DNA of 13,707 bases from an uncultured Oscillibacter sp. (GTDB lineage: Bacteria; Bacillota; Clostridia; Oscillospirales; Oscillospiraceae). The notes beneath the pieces were generated by a model. It was not told the origin of the DNA. It saw only the letters and a program-made list of their open reading frames with translations, and made no database searches. Positions within the stretch are counted from its first letter, which is position 1; each line of letters starts with the position of its first letter. Below, one piece after another: positions 1 through 6,440 of the stretch. The stretch covers positions 1-13,707 of the forward strand of contig CAAGJQ010000134.1 of NCBI GenBank assembly GCA_900770295.1. Reading direction: 5' to 3'. The translations under genes were made by a program, and so were the position numbers.

Positions 1-1
1 A

Positions 2-394
2 GATCTGGAGGGCGACTACCGTGTCCTGGCAGATTTCAACGGCATCGTTCTGGCAGGGCATCCCACCAGCTATGGTGTCCGCTTCATTACCTGGGAATGG
101 GATTGGAATCGTGAGGGCGTCCACACCGGGAACTATTTCTACGAGCATTACGAGGGGGCAAAACAGGACTTTGCCACACGGAGCGGGCTGGTTCCCAAAG
201 ATGCCCTTTTTGCGCCGGAGCAGCTCACCGAGATCTACCACGCCCTGCGCTTCACCAGGGAGCAGGACGAGTCTCTTTCCATTGGGCAGGATCAAGAACT
301 GAAAAACTTGATCACGCAGGTTGAGCATCTGGTGCCGGAGAGCGAACTGCATCGGCGGGAAAACCCGGAACAGAGCGGCATGACAATGAAATAA
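2..394 (+). CDS. C-terminal part of an unrecognised conjugative-element protein (5' end outside window)
   Basis: An open frame enters from the left edge and runs for 130 codons to a TAA at 392-394. The visible protein is soluble-looking, with a Trp/Tyr-rich stretch (TWEWDWNREGVHTGNYFYEHY) near residues 33-53 and an acidic, Gln-rich tail. No signal peptide or membrane segment is visible. I do not recognise a named family. Its place upstream of a Toprim protein and a VirD4-like coupling protein fits the accessory genes of clostridial CD1115/Tn4001-like conjugative elements, where a protein carrying a domain of unknown function often sits next to the relaxase region. A terminator hairpin follows directly, so it ends its transcription unit. 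Function is unknown; assignment to the mobile element rests on neighbours only. Confidence 0.55.
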   Translation, partial: DLEGDYRVLADFNGIVLAGHPTSYGVRFITWEWDWNREGVHTGNYFYEHYEGAKQDFATRSGLVPKDALFAPEQLTEIYHALRFTREQDESLSIGQDQELKNLITQVEHLVPESELHRRENPEQSGMTMK

Positions 395-407
395 GGATCA
401 GACGGCT

Positions 408-437
408 GAGTCGGACAGAAATGTCCGGCTCTTTTTT
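408..437 (+). terminator. Rho-independent terminator after the first partial gene
   Basis: A 10-bp stem (GAGTCGGACA, GAAA loop, TGTCCGGCTC, with one G-T wobble) is followed immediately by six T residues. It lies 14 bases after the TAA of the upstream gene and ends 20 bases before the next start codon, so it separates two transcription units within the conjugative-element remnant. Confidence 0.85.
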
Positions 438-457
438 CATTTTGGAGGAAATCACTT

Positions 458-970
458 ATGAAAGCTGGAGACAAGCTCCGATTTAACATCAGGCTTGGCT
501 TCTGCGGGACCAAGGGCGGCGGCATGGGAAAGCCCCTGATCGGACAGACATGGGGAAATCCCCAGGCCATCTCCAATCCCACCGTCAATATGATGATCAA
601 CATTGAAGGCAGCGAGAGCATCCACAGCTTCCATAAAAACGGCACGGACAAATCCCTCTATGTCTTCGAGGCACCCATCGACCTGCTCTCCCACATCACC
701 CTCTATCCCTACGGCTGGTTAGAGCACAGCTATGTAGCCTGCTGCGGTACGTCCATCCAGCCTGTGCTGGAACGGTTGCGGCAGAATCCGAAGCTGGACA
801 CGGTGTACCTCTGCCTCGACAACGACGATGCGGGCAACGAAGCCTGTGACCGCATGAGGGACGCGCTGGAGGATATGGGACTGGACGTGGAGCGGCTCAC
901 GCCGCGGCGCAAGGACTGGAACGATGACCTCTGCGCCAAATTTGAAAAGCACAAGGAGGACGTCACATGA
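458..970 (+). CDS. Toprim-domain protein (C-terminal half of a DUF3991/Toprim element protein) with an atypical N-terminus
   Basis: The ATG at 458 has a good ribosome site (GGAGG at about 445). From about residue 48 onward the protein matches the Toprim half of the DUF3991/Toprim proteins of clostridial conjugative elements. The conserved Glu lies in LYVFEAPIDLLS (E71) and the DxD acidic pair in YLCLDNDDAG (D121, D123), followed by the usual KDWNDDL end. Full-length family members are about 300 residues and carry a zinc-finger-like and DUF3991 N-terminal half. Here that half is absent and replaced by about 46 residues (MKAGDKLRFNIRLG...) that I cannot place, so this looks like a deletion-made fusion. 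The TGA overlaps the ATG of the virD4-like gene (ATGA), giving translational coupling. In such elements Toprim proteins are thought to act in DNA processing; whether this short form works is doubtful. Confidence 0.7.
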   Translation: MKAGDKLRFNIRLGFCGTKGGGMGKPLIGQTWGNPQAISNPTVNMMINIEGSESIHSFHKNGTDKSLYVFEAPIDLLSHITLYPYGWLEHSYVACCGTSIQPVLERLRQNPKLDTVYLCLDNDDAGNEACDRMRDALEDMGLDVERLTPRRKDWNDDLCAKFEKHKEDVT

Positions 971-2064
971 ACGAAAATACATGGCCCTTTATTTTGATTT
1001 GCGGCGGACTGCTGTTGTTCCTGCTGGCAGTGTCCTTCTTCTCCCAGCGCTACTCCCTCAACAACATCAAGAGCAAGACCGTGGGCGACGGCCAGCACGG
1101 AACGGCCCGCTGGGCGACGCCAAAGGAGATCCGCAGGACCTATCACGACGTACCCTTCCGTCCCCGCCGCTGGAGGAAGGGGATGGATCTGCCCAAGGAA
1201 CAGGGCGTCATCCTCGGCAGCATGGGCGGCGCGAAAAAGAAACGGCCAGACCGAACGGCGCGTCTTCCGGACAAAGTGCTGGAAAAGCTGCGCCGTTCTG
1301 CTGCCCCAAGGAGGGTACCGAAACAGGAGAAAAAGAGATCCAGGGTGAAGGACTTTATAGAGGAACAGCAGGATATTCGGGCACTGGTGGACAGCGATGA
1401 TATCCACTGTCTTATGATCGGCGCGTCAGGTGTCGGCAAGACCGCTTACTTTTTATACCCCAATTTGGAGTATGCCTGTGCCTGCGGCATGAGTTTCCTG
1501 GCGCTGGACACCAAGGGCGATCTCGCCCGCAACTACGGCAAGATTGCATCAGATTGCTACAACTTTAAGGTCTCCGTCATCGACCTGCGTAACCCTACTC
1601 GGTCAGACGGGTTTAGTTTTCTGAGCCTGGTGAATCACTACATGGACAAGGCGCGTAAGGACCCTAACGACCTTGCCTCAAAAGCTAAGGCGGAGAAGTA
1701 CGCCAAGATCCTGGCCAAGATCATCATCAATCCCGAAGGGGACGCTTCCCAGTACGGCGAGAACGCCTTCTTCTATGACAGTGCCGAGGGCCTGCTGACA
1801 GCCATCGTGCTCCTGTTGGCGGAGTTCGTGCCGCCCAGGGATGGCGAACCGGAGAAGCGGCACATCGTCTCCGCATTCAAGCTGGTGCAGGATCTGCTGG
1901 CTCCCCCTAAAAACAGCCGTAGCAAAAACGGGTTCCAACCGTTGATGGATCTCCTTCCATCCGAACACAAAGCGCGCTGGCTGGCGGGAGCTGCCCTCAA
2001 CAGATCTAAGCTCTCTTTTGACGACCCACGATGTGACCTGGAGCCGCAGAGACAGCTTCTGTGA
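967..2064 (+). CDS. VirD4/TraG-like conjugal transfer coupling protein (CD1115 family), truncated
   Basis: Type IV coupling proteins are inner-membrane ATPases that deliver the relaxase-DNA complex to the conjugation channel. Residues 8-26 form one membrane segment. A basic linker follows, then a Walker A motif GASGVGKT (152-159) and the family-typical LALDTKGDLARNYG, VIDLRNPTRSDG and KLVQDLLAP blocks. Homology stops at ARWLAGAALN (residue 345, base 2001). The last 20 residues (RSKLSFDDP...) are out-of-frame reading of an adjoining istA fragment. Relatives are about 600 residues, so the C-terminal half, including the Walker B acidic residues, is missing and the ATPase should be inactive. The start overlaps the stop of the Toprim gene. 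The truncation point is the left edge of an IS21 remnant, so this is effectively a pseudogene of a decayed conjugative element. Confidence 0.88.
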   Translation: MNENTWPFILICGGLLLFLLAVSFFSQRYSLNNIKSKTVGDGQHGTARWATPKEIRRTYHDVPFRPRRWRKGMDLPKEQGVILGSMGGAKKKRPDRTARLPDKVLEKLRRSAAPRRVPKQEKKRSRVKDFIEEQQDIRALVDSDDIHCLMIGASGVGKTAYFLYPNLEYACACGMSFLALDTKGDLARNYGKIASDCYNFKVSVIDLRNPTRSDGFSFLSLVNHYMDKARKDPNDLASKAKAEKYAKILAKIIINPEGDASQYGENAFFYDSAEGLLTAIVLLLAEFVPPRDGEPEKRHIVSAFKLVQDLLAPPKNSRSKNGFQPLMDLLPSEHKARWLAGAALNRSKLSFDDPRCDLEPQRQLL

Positions 2065-2596
2065 AGGGCAGTATGAGGCACTTCAGCAGCCCGAGGAACT
2101 GCCGACTGCTCCTGTAACAACACAGATCCGCCAACTTCCAAAGCTATCTGGTGAACTATCCTTTGCCAAATTTGATTTTGACGAGGAGGAGCCAGTATGA
2201 CACAGACCGTTTTTGAAAAGATGAATACTGCAGTTTCTGTGCTGAAGCTGGACTTCACCACCGAGGAATTCGCCACCTTTGCCGATGACCAGGAACTCTC
2301 AGAAGAGGCCATTGAGGCGGTACAGGCTGTCTTTTCTTACATCAGTGAAAAGAAACAGCAGACGACCGTCCAGACACTGCTTAAACTGAGCCGGCTTCCC
2401 AAAAAGGAACCGAAAACCTTTGAAAATTTTGACTTTTCCATTCTTAAAAGCAGAGACTTGGACCGGATACGGGCGCTGCCATCCTTGGGCGCAGTTTATT
2501 CGCACCGCAACCTGGCCTTTATTGGACCGCCAGGAACAGGAAAAACGCACTTGGCGCAGGCATTTGGCTATGCCTGCTGCCAGCATGGGATCAAAA
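2002..2596 (+). mobile_element. IS21-family insertion sequence remnant (3' end of istA plus 5' part of istB)
   Basis: Two short reading frames joined by an ATGA overlap match the end of an IS21 IstA transposase and the beginning of its IstB helper ATPase. Neither end of the element is present: the left boundary falls inside istA, directly against the broken virD4-like gene (about 2002-2017), and the right boundary falls inside istB after its P-loop (about 2596). The fragment therefore cannot be a simple insertion; at least two deletions must have trimmed it. Boundaries are read from where protein similarity stops and are accurate only to about ten bases. Confidence 0.75.
2003..2200 (+). pseudogene. 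istA: istA 3' fragment (IS21-family transposase C-terminus)
   Basis: The frame ending at the TGA 2198-2200 encodes about 60 residues containing THDVTWSRRDSF, a Pro/Thr segment (QQPEELPTAPV) and an acidic end KFDFDEEEPV. From memory this matches the C-terminal tail of Firmicutes IS21-family IstA proteins. The catalytic DDE core and the N-terminal DNA-binding domain are missing. The stop codon overlaps the istB start, the arrangement used for coupled istAB translation, which supports the call more than the short sequence does. There is no start codon of its own with a ribosome site, so it is not expected to be expressed. Confidence 0.7.
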
Positions 2597-2685
2597 GCGG
2601 TCCGATGGTTGATAGGGCGCATTCGTCCGTTGAATACGCCATTGGCGAAGTTTCCCGCCCGTCCACCTGCACCCTCGGCTTCTGA
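2197..2685 (+). pseudogene. istB: istB 5' fragment (IS21-family ATP-binding helper protein), truncated
   Basis: IstB is the AAA+ ATPase that assists IstA in IS21 target choice. The helical N-terminus is followed by FENFDFS, then LAFIGPPGTGKTHLAQAFGY with the Walker A GPPGTGKT at residues 110-117. Intact IstB proteins are about 250 residues and go on to a Walker B motif and a sensor region. Here similarity ends at about residue 133 (CCQHGIK, base 2595) and the frame runs for a further 29 unrelated residues to the TGA at 2683-2685. The sequence after 2596 resembles nothing I recognise. A good ribosome site (GAGGAGG) sits ahead of the ATG inside the istA tail. The product lacks Walker B and should be inactive. 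Confidence 0.8.
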
Positions 2686-2701
2686 TTGTTCCTGCCACAA
2701 G

Positions 2702-2739
2702 AAAAGGCCAAAACCGCCTGCGGGCGGTTTTGGCCTTTT
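2702..2739. terminator. Strong bidirectional hairpin terminator between the mobile-element scar and the regulator gene
   Basis: A perfect 17-bp inverted repeat (arms 2702-2718 and 2723-2739) closes on a 4-base loop TGCG. The arms begin with AAAA and end with TTTT, and on the plus strand the stem is followed by CTTTCTGTCTC. It can therefore terminate transcripts from both sides: leftover transcription of the conjugative element, and the regulator gene whose stop lies 46 bases away on the minus strand. Confidence 0.9.
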
Positions 2740-2784
2740 CTTTCTGTCTCTTCATTTTTTAATAAGTATCTGCCGCGCAGGGCT

Positions 2785-4959
2785 TTACAGCAGGCTGCGG
2801 TTCAGCTCGTCGATGATTCGGGCAGACACTGTGGCGCTGTCCATTTCTCCCATGACCAGCGCCCGAAGCAGAGGAAAGCATCTTTGCTCCATATCGCTGA
2901 CACTGAAGGTGTCCCACAGATCCCGCCCGTAGCTTCTGGTAATGACCCGATCCAAATCCTGGTACCAGGGATACTGGGCCAAAACATCGCTGTTCTTGAA
3001 TACTGTGCTGTGGGGAGAGATGCCTCCCAGCATGGTAAACAGCTTGGCCTGCCGGGGATGGGTCGCCCAACGGAGGAACTCCCGTGCGGCATCGCTGTGG
3101 CGGCTGCTTTTCGGAATCAGCAGGGCGCCTCCGGTGACATACATCTTTTTCTTTGGTACCGGTGCATAACCAATACGGCTGCCGTAAGTATACTTCTGCA
3201 GCTGGATAATATCCGTGGCATAATTCAGGTAAATGACCTCCATGGCAGTCTCGCCATGGATAAACTTCTCCAGCGTGGCGCCGATCCAGTTGTGATCCCG
3301 GACCATCAGCGCATAACGGCTGCAGGCCTGCATATTCTGCACGGTTCTGCAAACTGCCTCCACATCAACGGGAGTCTGTCCCCGGCGAAAAGCCGTACCG
3401 TTTGTGTAGTGCAGATACCGCAGGGTAAATCCGGAGGAAAGCTCCGTCACCGAGTCCACCGCCATGCCGGAGCCCGCCACCACTGGAGAACGGGGATTGA
3501 GCCGCCGGTCAAAAAACCGGCACACACTGGCAAAGGCCTCGAAGCTGTCCGGCACCTTCAGCTCATCGCCGGTTTCCTCATAATACATCCGCTTGAGCAG
3601 GGGATCCTCAAACAGATCCTTGCGATACACCAGAAGTTCCGATCCGATATCGAAGGGGATTGCCTTCCGCTCACCGTCGATATAAGAAAAATCCTGCACC
3701 ACAGAAGGGATCATCCCCGCCGTGACCTCGTCGGCCAGTTCTTCATCCAGGGTGAGAAACTGGTCTTTATCATACAGTGACAGCGCGCTCATAGTGCTGC
3801 GGAGCACATCCGCCTCGCCGCTGTCGGCGGTGTCGCTGGCAATGCGGTACATATCCGACGGCATTCGGGTATCCAGTTCCAGCCGGATACCGGTCTGACG
3901 GGTGAAGCTGGGAGCCATGCGCTTAAGGGCGTCGGTAAACGGCGCCTTGGACATCAGTAGCCGCAGCGTCACCGGCCGGGCCACATGAGGCGCCAACGGC
4001 GGCATCTGACGAAAGCCCGCCGGCATCAGATGCGCCCGCACGGCCTCCTGCCCATTCAGCTGATCGCACAGCTGCTCCACTGCCTTTACGCCCAACTGGC
4101 CATAATCCAAATCATAGTGCAGGATATCGTCTCCAGCCGGCATCTCCCCCTTGTTGGTCAGCGCAATAACCGGCGGGCAGGGCTGCAGGGAGCCCAAGGA
4201 GGCCGCCTGGCGCACCCGCTCCGCCATACGGCTGCTGGAAAGCACCAGAACCTCCGGCTGAGGATCCTGCTCAAAAAACTCAAAAGGCGTAGCAAAAAGC
4301 GGAACATCATCGGCATAGACGATCTGCAGCTCCGCCCCGCCGGCAGACAGCACCTCCTGCAGGCTGCTGACCAGTTCCCGGGAGTCTGGAAAATAGTCCG
4401 GGCCGGTCATTAAGCCCACCCTGCGGTAGCCATCCCGCAGCAAGCGGTGGCCGATCTCCTCTCCGGCGCGGTGAAAATCAAAGCCCACAAAGGCGGCCGA
4501 GGGATCCACATCCCGCAGGGCGTAAATCAGCTTACTGCCGCTGGTCATCACCGGGCGGTATTGCCCGGATTCCGGCAGGCTGCAGGGAATGGAGATCATA
4601 CCGCAGACCCGCAGCTGGGCCGCATCCTTGATGATCTGACGCTCCATGTAAGGCGAGCCGTTGGATACAAACAGCAGCACCTGATAGCCGGCTTCCTCCA
4701 GCACGCGCTTGGCGGTATTGAAAAAAGCCACATAGTTGGGTTCCTCCACCGTGGGCAGCACGATAGCCACGGTGTTCCGGTGGTAAGCGTCCGTACGCAG
4801 CTGCTTGGCCTGGGCATTGACCACATAACCCAGCTTTTCCGCCGCCTCGTGAACCAACAGGCTTTTTTCCAGCGAAACATTCCCCCGGCCGTTGAGGACG
4901 TTGGAAACCGTTCCCTGAGAAACATTTGCCAGACGCGCAATATCTTTAATTGTTACGAT
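2785..4959 (-). CDS. LacI-family regulator fused to an ABC-type solute-binding domain (start at a non-standard ATC)
   Basis: A cytoplasmic transcription factor of 724 residues if translation begins at the ATC at 4959-4957. Residues 1-50 form a LacI helix-turn-helix (VTIKDIARLANVSQGTVSNV). Residues about 62-320 form a LacI/periplasmic-binding-like sensor (VAIVLPTVEEPNYVAFF, FVGFDFHRAGEEIG, VGLMTGPDYFPDSREL). Residues about 330-724 resemble a full extracellular solute-binding protein of the sugar-ABC type (RLLMSKAPFTDALKRMAPSFTRQTG, KAIPFDIGSELLVYRKDLFEDP, GYAPVPKKKMYVTGGALLIPKSS), without signal peptide or lipobox. Ordinary LacI regulators are about 330-350 residues, so the second half is an added sensor. 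The first canonical in-frame start is TTG 4857-4855, which would delete the helix-turn-helix. A sigma-A-like promoter and an anti-16S site (GGCGGTGAT) are placed for the ATC. It is divergent to the peptide operon and probably controls it. The ligand is unknown. Confidence 0.88.
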   Translation of the reverse strand: MVTIKDIARLANVSQGTVSNVLNGRGNVSLEKSLLVHEAAEKLGYVVNAQAKQLRTDAYHRNTVAIVLPTVEEPNYVAFFNTAKRVLEEAGYQVLLFVSNGSPYMERQIIKDAAQLRVCGMISIPCSLPESGQYRPVMTSGSKLIYALRDVDPSAAFVGFDFHRAGEEIGHRLLRDGYRRVGLMTGPDYFPDSRELVSSLQEVLSAGGAELQIVYADDVPLFATPFEFFEQDPQPEVLVLSSSRMAERVRQAASLGSLQPCPPVIALTNKGEMPAGDDILHYDLDYGQLGVKAVEQLCDQLNGQEAVRAHLMPAGFRQMPPLAPHVARPVTLRLLMSKAPFTDALKRMAPSFTRQTGIRLELDTRMPSDMYRIASDTADSGEADVLRSTMSALSLYDKDQFLTLDEELADEVTAGMIPSVVQDFSYIDGERKAIPFDIGSELLVYRKDLFEDPLLKRMYYEETGDELKVPDSFEAFASVCRFFDRRLNPRSPVVAGSGMAVDSVTELSSGFTLRYLHYTNGTAFRRGQTPVDVEAVCRTVQNMQACSRYALMVRDHNWIGATLEKFIHGETAMEVIYLNYATDIIQLQKYTYGSRIGYAPVPKKKMYVTGGALLIPKSSRHSDAAREFLRWATHPRQAKLFTMLGGISPHSTVFKNSDVLAQYPWYQDLDRVITRSYGRDLWDTFSVSDMEQRCFPLLRALVMGEMDSATVSARIIDELNRSLL

Positions 4960-4986
4960 ATCCCATCACCGCCTTCATACCAACTC

Positions 4987-5015
4987 AGCATAGCACCAAA
5001 TGGCTTCCCAGTCAA
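4987..5015 (-). promoter_or_regulatory. Promoter of the LacI-solute-binding regulator gene
   Basis: On the minus strand TTGACT (5015-5010) and TATGCT (4992-4987) are separated by exactly 17 bases, a good sigma-A pair. Transcription would begin near 4980, leaving a leader of about 20 bases that contains AAGGCGGTGAT (4975-4965), close to the perfect anti-16S sequence, nine bases before the ATC at 4959. Confidence 0.7.
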
Positions 5016-5078
5016 TTTTTTCCGGCAAATCCCCCAGTACATTTTCTCACACCATATAGTTTTATCATTTCAAAACAA

Positions 5079-5094
5079 GTTTGAAACGTTTTGA
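5079..5094. promoter_or_regulatory. Candidate LacI-family operator in the divergent intergenic region
   Basis: TTTGAAACGTTTTGA contains the perfect palindrome AAACGTTT (5084-5091) with the central CG typical of LacI/CcpA-type operators. It lies just upstream of the -35 of the rightward promoter and about 65 bases upstream of the regulator's own -35. A second arm TCAAAAC at 5070-5076 is an inverted copy of GTTTTGA at 5088-5094. Binding by the neighbouring regulator is inferred; a catabolite (CcpA) site is the main alternative. Confidence 0.5.
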
Positions 5095-5101
5095 TTTCGT
5101 A

Positions 5102-5130
5102 TTGACGCGATTTATTTTTTATGTTAAGGT
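5102..5130 (+). promoter_or_regulatory. Candidate promoter of the dipeptidase-transporter operon
   Basis: TTGACG (5102-5107) lies 17 bases from a weak TAAGGT (5125-5130). The weak -10 overlaps an inverted repeat TTAAG-N6-CTTAA (5124-5139) that could be a protein-binding site, consistent with a regulated promoter. A start near 5137 would give a leader of about 90 bases containing a small hairpin (5166-5189, 8 bp with one bulged base). Confidence 0.45.
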
Positions 5131-5225
5131 ACTACTTAAGATTTTTAACATTTTGTAAACACAATACAGCCTGTCCATCGCAGGCCTGTAAAATCAAAAT
5201 TTAGTTGAAGAAATGGGGTTTTGTT

Positions 5226-6350
5226 ATGACCAATGAAGAAATTATTAAAATTGCCCAGGACTCCATCATGTATTATTATGGCGTGGATGATCCGGAGAGC
5301 AAAGCCTACGCATTGGCAGTCAACGAGGCGACCAGCCCCGAGGCCAAAGCACTGCTGAAGGAGTGCACCATTGTCGACACCTGCAGCTTCTACATCGAAA
5401 CCGACAACTGGCATCTGCAGGAGTCCGGCGTCACCGCCATGAATATGACGGTTCCCAACGTGTTGGACGACATGGGTCAGGCCGTCAAAGCCATTTTGGA
5501 CCACTATGAGGTAGCCAACAAGTATCCGGAGCGTTTCAAGATCATCGAGACCACCGCTGACATCCGGGAATGCAAAGCCACCGGCAAGGTGGGCCTGATT
5601 CTGGGCGCCCAGTCCTGCAAGTTCATTGAGCACAGCGATCTGTACGCTTCCGCGGAGGTCTTTGCCAAGATGGGTCTGCGTGTTCTGCAGATTGGCTACA
5701 ACCAGCGCACCTTTGCCTCCGAGGGCTGCCTATCCGGAGAGGCCGGTCTGAGCCTGACCGGTAAAGTCCTGATCAAGGCCCTGGAGAAGGCCGGCATTAC
5801 CGTGGATCTGAGCCACGTGGGCGCCCGCTCCGCTCTGGAAGCTCTGGACATCGCCGAAACCCCCGTTTTCTCCCATTCCAATCCCCGGGCCCTGTTCGAT
5901 CATCCCCGGAACATCTCCGACGAGGCTATTAAGAAATGTGCAGCCAAGGGCGGCGTGATCGGCATCTGCTCTTACGTACCGATTCTGTGGAACCGGAAAG
6001 AACTGCCTTCCATCAACGGTTATGTGGATGCCATCGCCTATGTGGCAGACCTGGTAGGCATTGACCATGTGGGCATCGGTGTGGATTCCAACGCCCAGCC
6101 CGGCGCCTATGACCGTAAGGACATGCGCCACCTGATGGATCTGGTCCCCCCCAACCGGGATGTCTATCTGGCCGGTGCCGAAGCTGGCCTGGGCAAGGCC
6201 AGCGCCTATCCCGCAGGCCTGTATAGTCTGGCCAACAATGTCAACATTATCGATACCATGCTCAAGCGCGGCTTCAGCCACGAGGATGTGAAGAAGGTCA
6301 TGGGCGAAAACTGGATGCGCGTGTTCGCCAAGACCTGGAGAAACGGTTAA
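5226..6350 (+). CDS. M19 (renal dipeptidase-like) protein 1 with altered metal site
   Basis: A cytosolic TIM-barrel amidohydrolase-fold protein of 374 residues, no signal peptide. Family blocks in order: TIVDTCSFYIE (49-58), LILGAQSC (124-131), LRVLQIGYNQRTFASEGC (151-168), GITVDLSHVG (190-199), FSHSNPRALF (215-224), HPRNISDE (226-233) and HVGIGVDSNA (281-290). Canonical M19 enzymes bind two zinc ions through an early HxD, a bridging Glu, and two later His. Here the early pair reads C53 and F55 and the Glu position is Q129. H197, H217, R228 and D287, matching the remaining ligands and catalytic residues, are kept. ATG 5226 is chosen because it aligns with the start of the downstream paralogue; a TTG at 5205 has no ribosome site. 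First gene of the operon, 90 bases before the binding protein. Hydrolysis of dipeptides from the neighbouring transporter is inferred, with real doubt given the ligand changes. Confidence 0.85.
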   Translation: MTNEEIIKIAQDSIMYYYGVDDPESKAYALAVNEATSPEAKALLKECTIVDTCSFYIETDNWHLQESGVTAMNMTVPNVLDDMGQAVKAILDHYEVANKYPERFKIIETTADIRECKATGKVGLILGAQSCKFIEHSDLYASAEVFAKMGLRVLQIGYNQRTFASEGCLSGEAGLSLTGKVLIKALEKAGITVDLSHVGARSALEALDIAETPVFSHSNPRALFDHPRNISDEAIKKCAAKGGVIGICSYVPILWNRKELPSINGYVDAIAYVADLVGIDHVGIGVDSNAQPGAYDRKDMRHLMDLVPPNRDVYLAGAEAGLGKASAYPAGLYSLANNVNIIDTMLKRGFSHEDVKKVMGENWMRVFAKTWRNG

Positions 6351-6440
6351 ATAACGGGCTGGCGGGCTGTGATTCGGCAGATACGCTTATTTAAAAATTG
6401 GAAGAGAAAAGAGACCAAAAAAGTACAGGAGGGTAAATTT

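Noticed and set aside
2686..5094. Long plus-strand reading frames (2686-3780, 3985-4413, 4447-5094) opposite the regulator
   Set aside because: They lie antisense to a gene with clear LacI and solute-binding domains, have low-complexity His/Gln/Arg-rich content, and lack family motifs and ribosome sites.
5205..5225. TTG at 5205 as start of the first M19 gene
   Set aside because: No ribosome site precedes it, and the ATG at 5226 matches the N-terminus of the paralogue.
6369..6440. Upstream start for the binding protein giving a 537-residue form
   Set aside because: It would place 24 charged residues before the lipoprotein signal; ATG 6441 has an AGGAGGG ribosome site.
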